Shown one piece after another: positions 6,488-13,883 of a DNA stretch of 23,446 nt. The notes under the pieces were generated by a model, which was given only the letters and a program-made list of their open reading frames with translations, made no database searches and was not told the origin of the DNA. Position 1 is the first letter of the stretch; every line of letters begins with the position of its first letter. The stretch comes from Nitrososphaerota archaeon (GTDB lineage Archaea > Thermoproteota > Nitrososphaeria > Nitrososphaerales > UBA183). The position numbers were made by a program, and so were the translations under genes. The stretch spans positions 3,741-27,186 of the forward strand of contig JAFMAW010000009.1 in NCBI GenBank assembly GCA_029784795.1, in the 5' to 3' direction.

Positions 6488-7192
6488 ATGAACCTCGCGT
6501 CGCCGGGGATAGCCGAGGTCTCCTTCATCATCCTCGCGGCCCTGGTCTTCTACGCGGGGAGCAAGAGGTATGGGGCCTTCAGGACCGGGGTCTTCTTGGC
6601 GGGGGCGCTCCTCTGGACGGCGCTGCTGGAGAACTTCGCCGTGTTGAACGGCGGGTACACATACTACGCGTACTCCGGCCTGATCTACCCTGGCTATCCA
6701 GGATACCTCTTCTGGGTAGGGATGGTGCCCCTGTGGATCCTTCTTGGATGGTTCGTTTTTGCCATGGCGGCCTACGTGCTGTTCCACGACGTCCTGCTGA
6801 GCAAAAGGAGCACCGTGGTACAAGCTACAGCCGCTGGCCTCTTCGCACTGAACATCGACTTGATGATGGACCCGGCGGCCACCGGAAACAAGCTCTGGGT
6901 CTGGCTTGCGGGGTCGTTCCGCACCTTGGGGGTCCCCCTCTTCGACTTCATAGGGTGGTTCATCCTGATCTTCCTCTACTTCGTCATAGTGTCGACGACC
7001 CTCTTCGATACACGGCCGATGGCAGTCCTGGGGAGGGCGGAGGAGCGCCTCTTTGGGACGCTCGACGCCGCCAAACCGGGACCGGACCTCAGGCGGTTCT
7101 TCTTCAGGATAGTGGTCCTTGAGGTTCTCGTGATCGCTTTCCTGTACTACCTGTCGAACTTCCTCGACTTCATAGCCCGCTCGGTTTTGTGA
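6488..7192 (+). CDS. Carotenoid biosynthesis membrane protein, CruF-like family (PF04240/DUF422)
   Basis: A 234-residue integral membrane protein with about six or seven hydrophobic segments. Family marks: E49 in LLENFAVLNGGYTYY; the PLWILLGW segment (81-88); IDLMMDP (123-129); and LGVPLFDFIGWF (147-158), which corresponds to the GVPxxNFxGW block of CruF and bisanhydrobacterioruberin hydratases. CruF hydrates the psi end of acyclic carotenoids (gamma-carotene or C50 bacterioruberin precursors), so a role in membrane carotenoid or related isoprenoid modification is likely. The usual Asn in the last block is Asp here. TTG at 6482 is an alternative start. Its stop overlaps the ATG of the next gene (TGATG), so the two are co-translated. 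UbiA and GGPP synthase genes 6-7 kb away may act in the same pathway. Confidence 0.72.
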   Translation: MNLASPGIAEVSFIILAALVFYAGSKRYGAFRTGVFLAGALLWTALLENFAVLNGGYTYYAYSGLIYPGYPGYLFWVGMVPLWILLGWFVFAMAAYVLFHDVLLSKRSTVVQATAAGLFALNIDLMMDPAATGNKLWVWLAGSFRTLGVPLFDFIGWFILIFLYFVIVSTTLFDTRPMAVLGRAEERLFGTLDAAKPGPDLRRFFFRIVVLEVLVIAFLYYLSNFLDFIARSVL

Positions 7193-7413
7193 TGGACATG
7201 GCAGAAGGTCCGAGCGAGGTGAAAGACGGTAGAGGGGTAGGCCTCGTGGTGGCGAGCATATTCGGGGTGTTCTTGGTATTCGTCGTGCTCCAGCTGTTCG
7301 GGAACCCGGACAACCAGATAGGCTCGCTGTCGGTCAGCCTCCTGTACTCTGTCGTCGTGTATATCCCCGTGTTCGTCGTTTGTGCGATCGCGCTGATGAA
7401 GGCCCGCCGCTGA
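7192..7413 (+). CDS. Small two-span membrane protein
   Basis: A 73-residue protein with two hydrophobic helices (LVVASIFGVFLVFVVLQLF and LLYSVVVYIPVFVVCAIALM) joined by a polar loop with FGNPDNQIG, ending in KARR. The ATG shares one base with the stop of the CruF-like gene, so it is probably made with it. A start at ATG 7198 is equally possible. It is not a known family to me; a small partner of the membrane enzyme is a guess from coupling. It converges on the DUF835 gene with a 13-nt gap. Confidence 0.6.
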   Translation: MDMAEGPSEVKDGRGVGLVVASIFGVFLVFVVLQLFGNPDNQIGSLSVSLLYSVVVYIPVFVVCAIALMKARR

Positions 7414-7426
7414 CGGCCGCAGGAAC

Positions 7427-8818
7427 TCAGCCCACTGAAGGCGGCTTTTCCCCGCCACGGGTGACTCTGAGCCCCGCCGTGTCCACTACGAAGTGGGTGG
7501 AGAACAAGCTCTTCATCAGGCTCACCGTCTGCTCTTCATGGGCGCCGAGAGTGAGAAGGAAGAGCGACGACACGTTCCCCCGGTTCAGGATGCCGCTCGC
7601 CTGTCTTACGAACTTGTACGCCTCTTGGACGCCGAGCGAGAGGACGAGGTCAGAGAGGCTGTCAAAGACTATCGCAAGCTTGGCCCCGGGGTTGATTGTG
7701 ACGACCTTGTTCATCACGTCCAGGAGGATAGGGGGGTCCGCCGCGGGGACGAGCACCTCGTCCGGGTTCTCGGTCTCTTTCGGGTAGCTGACGCTTGCCG
7801 AGAAGACGTATACCCTCACCCCGGGCCGCTTGGTGACCGCGCTGTAGACGGGGGACCCCCTGGAGGTGAAGACGAAGGCGCTGCTCCCCGCAGCGGTCGT
7901 CTCGGTGACGAAGTCCGAGACCGAGTCCTCGTAGTTGGTCATGGAGCTGGCCTCGAGCAGCATCAGCCTGCCCTCGAAACCGCCCTGGAGGCCCGCCTTC
8001 GATGAGAACCCTGTGGCTTTGGGGGCTGACATCGCAGCAGCCGAGGTGGTGGTGGCGAAGAGCGTCGCGAAGGTGGTCGCCTGCCTGAAGATCCTCGCCG
8101 TGATGAGGAACACGCTCGCGCCGATGAGATACCCGATCGAGCTGGCGTCTATCCCGACGATGAGTAGGTAGCCGTTGAAGACCAGGAACTCGAGCCCGAT
8201 TGCGCTCCAGCAGACAGGGAGGATGAGGAGCGCCCTCCTGACCCCCTTGTCCGACGTCCGCCTGCTCGAAAGGACGAGCTGCATCGACGGGTAGACGATG
8301 AATATGAGCAGGACGACGAAGAGCATGTCTACGTAGGTGGGGTCGAAGACGGTGTCGTAGAGGGTGACCCCTGCGATGTTGGTGATCTGCGCAGAGGTGA
8401 ACGGCATCTCCAAGATGAGATACGCTTCGACGAAGGCGATGTACGCCATGAAGGCGGCGAACGCGAGCGTGTGCAGCTTCTTCTTCAGAAGGCCTCTGAG
8501 AGGAGAACCCCCGCCTGACGCTGACTCCCGGTAGAAGAACGAAGCCGCCACGAGGGTCAGCAGGACCACGTCCGCAAGGATGAACGTCGTCGCCCCGTCG
8601 GTGTAGATGCTGACGTAGGCCGGCGATGACAGGTAGTTCCTGAGGAACTCCAGCACGACCACCCCGAGGAAGAACACATGGACCAGGGTGAGGAAGTTGC
8701 GTGTGTTGCCGTATGTCCTCGCCTGCTGCCTGGAGACGAAATAGGCCGAGACCATGGTTATGGCCATGGTCGCGAGCTGAATCGCGGGCACCAGGTCCGG
8801 CGAGAACTCGAACGCCAA
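7427..8818 (-). CDS. 7TM sensor-like membrane protein with C-terminal DUF835 domain (copy 1)
   Basis: A 463-residue protein. The N-terminal half (about 8-255) has roughly seven transmembrane helices, including VPAIQLATMAITMVSAYFVS, LVHVFFLGVVVLEFL and VDMLFVVLLIFIVYPSM. The C-terminal part (about 285-455) is a DUF835 domain: AFVFTSRGSPVY, VRVYVFSASVSYP, AIVFDSLSDLVLSLG, AYKFVRQASGIL and THFVVDTAGLRVTRG. DUF835 looks like a KaiC/RecA fold that has lost the Walker A loop; the FDSLSD strand corresponds to Walker B. It is a paralogue of the protein at 15843-17216, which follows directly after a KaiC-like gene, so a membrane receptor signalling through KaiC-like ATPases is plausible. The TTG start at 8818 lies about 28 nt downstream of a TATA-like AATAAG (8844-8849). 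Confidence 0.82.
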   Translation of the reverse strand: MAFEFSPDLVPAIQLATMAITMVSAYFVSRQQARTYGNTRNFLTLVHVFFLGVVVLEFLRNYLSSPAYVSIYTDGATTFILADVVLLTLVAASFFYRESASGGGSPLRGLLKKKLHTLAFAAFMAYIAFVEAYLILEMPFTSAQITNIAGVTLYDTVFDPTYVDMLFVVLLIFIVYPSMQLVLSSRRTSDKGVRRALLILPVCWSAIGLEFLVFNGYLLIVGIDASSIGYLIGASVFLITARIFRQATTFATLFATTTSAAAMSAPKATGFSSKAGLQGGFEGRLMLLEASSMTNYEDSVSDFVTETTAAGSSAFVFTSRGSPVYSAVTKRPGVRVYVFSASVSYPKETENPDEVLVPAADPPILLDVMNKVVTINPGAKLAIVFDSLSDLVLSLGVQEAYKFVRQASGILNRGNVSSLFLLTLGAHEEQTVSLMKSLFSTHFVVDTAGLRVTRGGEKPPSVG

Positions 8819-8894
8819 CTGCTCAGGCCGACTCCACTAAACCCTTATTCTTGGGGCTTGCTGAAAAACGACCCATAGCTCCGCTAGCCATTTG

Positions 8895-8929
8895 GGAAAA
8901 AGAGGCGTGTACGGGGTTTGACCCCGTAC
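8895..8929 (-). terminator. Hairpin plus T-run after the secreted-protein gene
   Basis: On the minus strand a perfect 9-bp stem (GTACGGGGT/ACCCCGTAC, 8909-8929, 3-nt loop) is followed by CCTCTTTTTCCC. It lies just 3' of the gene ending at 8949 and upstream of the DUF835 promoter. It looks like an intrinsic terminator separating the two transcription units. Confidence 0.6.
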
Positions 8930-8948
8930 GCAAGGCTGTAAGCCCTTT

Positions 8949-9923
8949 CTATGGCTGTGTTGCTGATGCGGTGGCGGTTGTCGTGGTCGTGATAGAAGGC
9001 ACAGACCAGGTGGTGCTGTAAGCACCATTGCCGATCTTGAGCCCCTGCTGTCCGACCATCTGGAAGGTCCCCGTTGAGGACGCGCCTGTCAGGAGACAAG
9101 TCCCGGGGGGTAAGCCGCTCTCAGAGCTGCAGTCTATCCCACCTTTTGAGGTGAAGGTGGTGGTGCCGCTCAAAGTCCCCTTGGCGTCGAGCTGGGCAGG
9201 GACCATCCCTGAGAAGATGATCTGTCCCTTGTCCTGCTCTACCGCGCTGACCAGGTTCTCATGCGAGTTTGTGATGGTCGTGTAGAATCCGCTTACCTGA
9301 GTCGATCCAAGGGAGCCGCCCACCAAGCCCTGGACCTGGACCCCTACCCAGTCGATCGTCGCGACGTTGTAGGTCACGACGAGGAACAGGGCAGGTGAGG
9401 CCGAGCTGCCAAGGCTGGTGATGACGATCGGGCCCCCGAACGGGTTGAAGTAGGCTGACTCGATGGCGACTGGAAGGTCGAACGGAGCTAGACCCGTAGC
9501 ATGGACAACGGCAAGGCCGGTGAACATGAACGGGACTTCGCTGTTGCAGGTCGCGACCGTCGGGTCGCAGTTGTTGCCTGAAGAGTCCAGAGGGAAGACC
9601 GACGCTGCGACTTCCCCGCTGATCACGATTTTCGCGGACAGCCCTGGCGCCGAGATGGATGCGCTTCCGGACGTCTTCAGCCCAGTCACCTGGGACTTGA
9701 GACTGAAGCTAATCGAGCCGGGGGCTAGTGAGCTACCCCCCAACTCCCCATAGACTAGGTTGCCGCCGCTCATGACGTAGTGCTGGTTTCCAGCGTTGGT
9801 TATGATGCCGGCCATGCCAAGGCTGAGGGGGGTCGAGGTGGCTGCGATAGCGGTTGGTGAGAGGATGACAAGCGCTGTCAGAACTGAAAGCATAGTAAGG
9901 CCGATTGTTCTCTTCGTTTTCAT
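8949..9923 (-). CDS. Secreted protein of unknown function (signal peptide, beta-rich)
   Basis: A 324-residue exported protein. The start is ATG 9923, giving a classic signal peptide (MKTKRTIGLTMLSVLTALVILSPTAIAA, cleavage likely after AIA or AA). An upstream in-frame extension to 10106 is an artefact, since it reads through the promoter element. The mature part is rich in Ser, Thr, Gly and Val with alternating beta pattern; it has two Cys pairs (NNCDPTVATCN and DCSSESGLPPGTCLL) that may form small disulfide loops, and a Thr-rich tail (ITTTTTATASATQP). There is no C-terminal membrane anchor, so it is probably released or held by other surface proteins. It shares the promoter element with the gene at 10372-10923. 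Family not recognised. Confidence 0.78.
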   Translation of the reverse strand: MKTKRTIGLTMLSVLTALVILSPTAIAATSTPLSLGMAGIITNAGNQHYVMSGGNLVYGELGGSSLAPGSISFSLKSQVTGLKTSGSASISAPGLSAKIVISGEVAASVFPLDSSGNNCDPTVATCNSEVPFMFTGLAVVHATGLAPFDLPVAIESAYFNPFGGPIVITSLGSSASPALFLVVTYNVATIDWVGVQVQGLVGGSLGSTQVSGFYTTITNSHENLVSAVEQDKGQIIFSGMVPAQLDAKGTLSGTTTFTSKGGIDCSSESGLPPGTCLLTGASSTGTFQMVGQQGLKIGNGAYSTTWSVPSITTTTTATASATQP

Positions 9924-9950
9924 CGTGTCTGTGAGCGTCCGGGCGCCTGT

Positions 9951-9975
9951 AATAGTCGATTTTGCCGTTTTCCCA
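9951..9975 (-). promoter_or_regulatory. Shared promoter element, copy 1
   Basis: The minus strand reads GGGAAAACGGCAAAATCGACT followed by ATT. It ends 28 nt upstream of the ATG at 9923, where an archaeal TATA box would sit for a leaderless transcript. A copy with one extra A lies at 10950-10975, at the same distance from its gene. Probably core promoter plus an upstream activator or BRE-like box. Confidence 0.6.
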
Positions 9976-9981
9976 ATACTA

Positions 9982-10066
9982 CTGCCGGGAGACATAGAAG
10001 GCCGACGCCGCCGTAGCCGCCCATGGCGGCGAGCTGGATCGCAGGCGCGAGCTCGGGCTGAAGGCA
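9982..10066 (-). pseudogene. Remnant of a third DUF835 protein (N-terminal piece, frameshifted)
   Basis: The minus-strand reading PELAPAIQLAAM followed, after a one-base shift, by ASAFYVSRQ matches the start of the DUF835 protein at 7427-8818 (PDLVPAIQLATM ... VSAYFVSRQ). At the DNA level about 85 nt align, with an extra base between the two blocks. Similarity stops abruptly at the CAG codon at 9982, seven bases before the shared promoter element. The rest of the gene is missing. This is a decayed duplicate cut by the arrival or rearrangement of the secreted-protein gene. Confidence 0.75.
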
Positions 10067-10371
10067 CAGCTGGCCGTGCAAGCCCACTGCCCCGCCAGAT
10101 GGCCAATGCACAGAGCGGCGCGTGTCTCGTTTGTCACAGCTGCCCGTCTGGTCGTCCCACTAAGAGCGGGATTCTCTTGGCCCCCTGGCAAGGCGGCTCT
10201 GGGCTGTAGTGCTGACCAGGTCGACCGATTTTTCACGTATTTCACCACCACCTGGACTTCCGCAAATAGAGACCATGGGACGAACCGAGTCCCGTTCCTT
10301 CGGTCGGCAAGTGGCAGGAGATGAGTCTCATGAAAAAAGCTGGAAGGGATGACTTGCCGTTCGTTGCTTCC
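10067..10371. other. Intergenic stretch without a supported gene
   Basis: No frame here reads like a protein and there is no tRNA or other RNA signature that I recognise. On the minus strand, just after the secreted-protein gene ending at 10372, a TTTTTT run (plus A-run at 10334-10339) next to the short palindrome ATGAGTCTCAT (10322-10332) may act as its terminator. Confidence 0.45.
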
Positions 10372-10923
10372 CTAGATTGACGTGAACGGCGTCCCGTAGA
10401 CGGTCATCCCTTCGGTCCCCTGCATTGGGAGGTGTACTAGGCCCATGAACTGTGGCGACGCGAATGGCGCGCATCCGGTGCTGCCCGCGCTTGGATCGAT
10501 CGATGGGTGTGGTACACTTGAAGGCGATGTCATCGAAGCAGACAGTGCGACTGGTTGACTCCCTGTCAGGCTGACGAAGAGAGCTCCGCCTGGTACCACG
10601 GTCATTGTAGTGCCCGATACGGCTTCTGTGTTAGAGTTGATGCCGGGTATCCTGAGGCCCTGAGGGAGGCTGCTAGGGTATTGCAGGGTGAACGACAGAA
10701 CGCCCGTGAAGGTGTTCTGGGTCGACTTGATGTCGGATATGGCGAACGTTCCGCAGGCGACCACCGTGGGCGCCTGCCCGCTCGACTGGACCGCAGCCTG
10801 GGTGATGACCCAGTAACCGCTGATTGGAGGAGAGGCGGCGAATGCCGGCGCCGATGCGCCGAGGAGTGCGAGCGCTGTGACCAATGATAGTGCGCTGATT
10901 GCCAGTGATTTCTTCGTGTTCAT
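10372..10923 (-). CDS. Secreted protein of unknown function (signal peptide)
   Basis: A 183-residue exported protein starting at ATG 10923, with signal peptide MNTKKSLAISALSLVTALAL-LGASAPAFAA and cleavage probably at AFA-A or AA-S. The mature region (SGYWVITQAAV, VVACGTFAISDI, TFTGVLSFTLQYP, GGALFVSLTGSQPV) is beta-rich with a Pro/Ser-rich part and two Cys (VACGTF and TGCAPF) that could pair. There is no membrane anchor. A longer frame to 11052 is rejected because it runs through the promoter element. The mature sequence is not obviously homologous to the neighbour at 8949-9923, although the signal peptide and promoter are similar in style. Function unknown. Confidence 0.72.
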   Translation of the reverse strand: MNTKKSLAISALSLVTALALLGASAPAFAASPPISGYWVITQAAVQSSGQAPTVVACGTFAISDIKSTQNTFTGVLSFTLQYPSSLPQGLRIPGINSNTEAVSGTTMTVVPGGALFVSLTGSQPVALSASMTSPSSVPHPSIDPSAGSTGCAPFASPQFMGLVHLPMQGTEGMTVYGTPFTSI

Positions 10924-10949
10924 TAGCTCCGGAGTACTGCCTTGGGCTC

Positions 10950-10975
10950 TATAGTCGATTTTTGCCGTTTTCCCG
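10950..10975 (-). promoter_or_regulatory. Shared promoter element, copy 2
   Basis: The minus strand reads GGGAAAACGGCAAAAATCG then ACTATA. It ends 27 nt upstream of the ATG at 10923. It matches copy 1 (9951-9975) except for one additional A, while flanking DNA differs, which indicates selection or recent spread of a regulated promoter. Confidence 0.6.
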
Positions 10976-11075
10976 ATAACTGCACGTTCCTGACCAAGAT
11001 ATATGAAATTCCTGCACGCCGTGTGTGAGACCACTGATCGCCTGGGGCGCAAGCGGCATGGCGGAGTCGCCTGTT

Positions 11076-11774
11076 CTAGTCGAAGTACGGGAGTATGCTG
11101 ATCCCCGTCGGGGTGAACGCCACGGTGTGGTACTTCCTGCTGTGCTCGGTCCCTCTCAGCTTCTTGACCAGGAACCTCGTCCTCAGCTCCATGTTCTTCC
11201 CTATGTAGTTCTCCAGCTGGAATATCCCGTCCGCCACGAACTCCTCGATCCCGCTGTTCATGGGCTGGTCAGCCTGGAACTTGCTCACAGTCATCAGCGT
11301 GGTGATCCCCTCCCTCTTCAGGGTCTTGTATACCAGGTGCATGAGGAAGCTGTAGTCGAACTTCTCCTTCGCCCCGCTCAGGAAAGCGGTGAGCGAGTCC
11401 ACGACGAGCCTCTTGGCCTTTATGTCGTCCAATGCCGCCAGGAGCGTCTCGATGTTCGACCCCATCCCTCTCCCTTCGAGAGACTCCAGGTCGAGGAGCT
11501 TCACCTTCTTCTCCTTCTCCAGCGCGTCGAAGTCCATCCCGAAGAGCTTCATGTTGCGCTTGAGGCTCCCGATGTCCTCTTCGAAGGTGGCGAACACGGC
11601 GTGCTCGTCGTCCACCTTTGCCGAGTTGTAGACGAACTGGGACGAGAAGATTGTCTTCCCGGTCCCTATCCCACCTACTAGAAGGACGAAGTCTCCCTGC
11701 TGCAAGCCTCCCTGGATGAGCGGGTCGAGGCCCACGACCCTCGTCGGCACCCGCTGGGCGGCTACGCTTTCCAT
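11076..11774 (-). CDS. KaiC/GvpD-like RecA-superfamily ATPase (copy 1)
   Basis: A 232-residue single-domain KaiC-like ATPase. Visible motifs: Walker A GGIGTGKT (34-41), the catalytic Glu pair in FATFEED (65-66), Walker B LVVDS (123-127), and a C-terminal KLRGTEHSRKYHTVAFTPTGI segment typical of KaiC-like proteins. Such archaeal proteins are predicted signalling ATPases, sometimes autophosphorylating, rather than clock proteins. It is a paralogue of the gene at 15178-15837. A TATA box on the minus strand (11800-11806) is about 28 nt from the ATG, so the mRNA is leaderless. It is divergent from the double-HTH regulator gene, with 157 bp between the two starts. The likely partner is a 7TM-DUF835 protein such as that at 7427-8818. 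Confidence 0.88.
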   Translation of the reverse strand: MESVAAQRVPTRVVGLDPLIQGGLQQGDFVLLVGGIGTGKTIFSSQFVYNSAKVDDEHAVFATFEEDIGSLKRNMKLFGMDFDALEKEKKVKLLDLESLEGRGMGSNIETLLAALDDIKAKRLVVDSLTAFLSGAKEKFDYSFLMHLVYKTLKREGITTLMTVSKFQADQPMNSGIEEFVADGIFQLENYIGKNMELRTRFLVKKLRGTEHSRKYHTVAFTPTGISILPYFD

Positions 11775-11799
11775 ACGATCGCTCTTCCGGAGGGAGGTG

Positions 11800-11806
11800 G
11801 TATATG
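11800..11806 (-). promoter_or_regulatory. TATA box of KaiC-like copy 1
   Basis: The minus strand reads CATATA within GCTCATATACC, about 28 nt before the ATG at 11774. It is flanked by GGAGG and CCTCC, a weak inverted repeat that might bind a regulator. Confidence 0.55.
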
Positions 11807-11842
11807 AGCCTCCTTTCCGTTTTTCGCATCAGCCAGGCGTGA

Positions 11843-11850
11843 GTATATAA
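11843..11850 (+). promoter_or_regulatory. TATA box for the double-HTH regulator
   Basis: GTATATAA, the strongest TATA match in this divergent region. It predicts transcription from about 11873, leaving a leader of about 40-60 nt before GTG 11917 or ATG 11932. A second AT-rich stretch (GGATATAG, 11872-11879) could shorten it. Confidence 0.55.
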
Positions 11851-11931
11851 GCAAAGTTGCCGACGGACAACGGATATAGACCTCAGATTCACAACCCTCT
11901 ATTAGGCGTAGGCTCCGTGAAACCCGCGACA

Positions 11932-13029
11932 ATGGGTGCCTTCGACAAGATAAAGCGGAGGAACCTCGACTACCTCCTCATCGAGACCATCAAGCAGATC
12001 GGGGTCTCCAACTACTCCCTCCTCGCGAGGATGACGGGGATCAACCCCGAGACAGTCCGCTACAAGGTGAACAAGCAGCTCACGAAGTACGGCCTGGGGG
12101 TCCAGGTCAACCTCAACCACGCCGAGCTCGGGATGTCCACGGGGCTGATGGTGGTGGACTCGGAGCCCAGCCAGGAATGGCTCGGAGAGGTGAGCTACCT
12201 CTTCTTCGAGGGGAAGGCCATAGGCGCGTCGAAATACGTGGGGCTCTACGCGGTCCCATTCCGGTTCAAGAAGAAGTACATCGACGTCATGTCGTTCCTC
12301 AAGCAGCAGAAGCGCATCACCGACTACGCCATCTACGAGGCGAAGTGGCTCAGGTACCCCTCCTTCAGGCCCGAGTTCTACGACTTCGACGCCAAGAAGT
12401 GGAAAGTGGACTGGCGCAGGGTCGAGATGACCCAGGGGGAGAGCGGCGCCACCACGCTGGACGTGAACAGGGACGCCGAAGTGGACTACATGGACGTCAA
12501 GATACTGAAGGCGATGCAGGAGAACCCGACGGTGAGCATAGTCAAGGTGGCCGCCGAGATCGGGGCCAACCCGCGGACCCTCAGGTACCACAACGCCGAG
12601 CACGTCGTGAAGGGCAAGCTGATACTCAACAGCAACGTGAGGTGGAGGCGCCCCGCCATCGAGGGGAAGCCGGGGGAGCTGATGCAGATGCTGACCCTCG
12701 TCAAAGGGGTCGGCCAGGAAGGGGTCGTCAAGACGAGGAAGGTCATGAACAAGATCCCCTTCACCTGGCTTGAGGGAGGGTCAGAGGTCGGGGACTACTT
12801 CGCCCTGCTCGACGTCCCCATGGACAAGCTTTACGAGACCACGAGGTACATCGAGAGCAACACCGAAGACGTCAGGAGCTCCCTTTCCATCATCATGCTC
12901 GACAGCCAGAAGTCGCGCTACCTGCACATCCCTGAGGAGATGTTCGACCCCAAGCGGGGGTGGACCCTCCCCAGCTACAGGCAGGAGATGGCCAAGATAG
13001 GAGACGGGGAAGAGCGACGGCACTCCTGA
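11932..13029 (+). CDS. Double helix-turn-helix regulator, Lrp/AsnC-like
   Basis: A 365-residue predicted transcription regulator with two similar HTH segments: residues 11-55 (LDYLLIETIKQIGVSNYSLLARMTG then NPETVRYKVNKQL) and about 185-230 (DYMDVKILKAMQENPTVSIVKVAAEIGA then NPRTLRYHNAEHV). The shared NPxTxRYxx recognition-helix pattern shows internal duplication. Each HTH is followed by an alpha/beta segment with Lrp/RAM-like spacing (FALLDVPMDKLYETTRYIESN), the possible ligand-binding part. ATG 11932 is chosen; GTG 11917 or TTG 11857 would give longer forms. It is divergent from KaiC-like copy 1 and upstream of, and overlapping, the UbiA gene, so it may control the signalling or prenyl-lipid genes. 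Confidence 0.72.
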   Translation: MGAFDKIKRRNLDYLLIETIKQIGVSNYSLLARMTGINPETVRYKVNKQLTKYGLGVQVNLNHAELGMSTGLMVVDSEPSQEWLGEVSYLFFEGKAIGASKYVGLYAVPFRFKKKYIDVMSFLKQQKRITDYAIYEAKWLRYPSFRPEFYDFDAKKWKVDWRRVEMTQGESGATTLDVNRDAEVDYMDVKILKAMQENPTVSIVKVAAEIGANPRTLRYHNAEHVVKGKLILNSNVRWRRPAIEGKPGELMQMLTLVKGVGQEGVVKTRKVMNKIPFTWLEGGSEVGDYFALLDVPMDKLYETTRYIESNTEDVRSSLSIIMLDSQKSRYLHIPEEMFDPKRGWTLPSYRQEMAKIGDGEERRHS

Positions 13030-13883
13030 CCTCCGCCTACCGGGAGTTCGTCCTCGGGGGGCACCTTCTCGCCATCGGCACGGCGAGCATAGCCGCCGCC
13101 TCCGCGGCGCTGATGGGCCTGACCGCGACCCCGCTTCTGCTCTTCATGGCCTACCTCTTCTCCTACGGCGCCTACATGATGAACAGGAGCACCGAGATGG
13201 ACTCGGACGCGGTCTCGCACCCTGACAGGACGGCCCATCTCGGCTCGAGGAAGAGATACCTCCCCGCGATCTCGGCAGGGTGCTTCCTCCTGGGGTACGT
13301 CCTCGCCTACACGGTCAACCTGATTTTCTTCGGCGCCCTCTTGGTCCCGCTGGCGTTCTCTGCGCTCTACAGCGTAGGGTCGAGGCGCCTCGTGGGGGTG
13401 ATAGGGGTGTCCAAGCTCAAGGACAAGCTCCTGGTGAAAAACCTCTTCATCTCCCTCGGGTGGTCGCTGATCCCCGTGCTCGTCGGTCTGTACTACCTCC
13501 GCTTCGAGGAGGTCCTCGCCCTCATGGGGGGGCTGATATTCCTGAGGCTGATGGTTAACACCCTGATATTCGACGTCCGTGACGTAGAAGGCGACAGGGC
13601 GCAGGGGATCAGGACGGTCCCGGCTGTCTATGGGGTACGCCGCACGTACACGATGATGACGGCCATCGACGGGGTCGCGCTAGCCTACCTGGCCGCGGCC
13701 GTCTCCTTCGGGCTCCTCCCTCTACCAGCCATCGTGCTAGCTCTCCTCCCCGCCTACTCCATCTTCTACGCCTATCTGGCCAAGAAGCCAGGGGCAGACC
13801 TGGGGTTCATCTGCGACGTCGTCGTCGACGGGGAGTACCTCCTATGGGGACCGCTGATGTACATTGGAGCGGCGCTCATCTAG
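12960..13883 (+). CDS. UbiA-family prenyltransferase
   Basis: A 307-residue membrane protein with about eight hydrophobic helices and both UbiA Asp-rich motifs: N75-x3-E79-x3-D83 followed by HPDR (86-90), and D205-x2-D208-x3-D212 followed by GIRTVP. These bind the Mg-diphosphate of a prenyl donor. The donor is probably GGPP from the synthase encoded right after, with a 20-nt overlap. Acceptors could be lycopene (C50 carotenoid elongase), glycerol-phosphate lipids or a quinone; with a CruF-like gene nearby the carotenoid option is attractive but unproven. The N-terminus is uncertain: GTG 12960 overlaps the regulator gene by 70 nt and gives a polar start, while no other ATG, GTG or TTG precedes the first helix. 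A rare CTG near 13026 is an alternative. Confidence 0.82.
   Translation: MDPPQLQAGDGQDRRRGRATALLTSAYREFVLGGHLLAIGTASIAAASAALMGLTATPLLLFMAYLFSYGAYMMNRSTEMDSDAVSHPDRTAHLGSRKRYLPAISAGCFLLGYVLAYTVNLIFFGALLVPLAFSALYSVGSRRLVGVIGVSKLKDKLLVKNLFISLGWSLIPVLVGLYYLRFEEVLALMGGLIFLRLMVNTLIFDVRDVEGDRAQGIRTVPAVYGVRRTYTMMTAIDGVALAYLAAAVSFGLLPLPAIVLALLPAYSIFYAYLAKKPGADLGFICDVVVDGEYLLWGPLMYIGAALI

Noticed and set aside
8909..8929. 9-bp hairpin as a transposon end
   Set aside because: It is followed by a T-run on the minus strand and lies just after a gene end, so a terminator is the better reading.
9979..10251. 90-residue minus-strand ORF as a gene
   Set aside because: Only its end is meaningful, as a frameshifted remnant of a DUF835 gene; the rest is not protein-like.
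12177..12773. 198-residue plus-strand ORF inside the double-HTH regulator
   Set aside because: Shadow frame with Arg/Gly/Asp-rich content; the regulator frame has clear HTH motifs.
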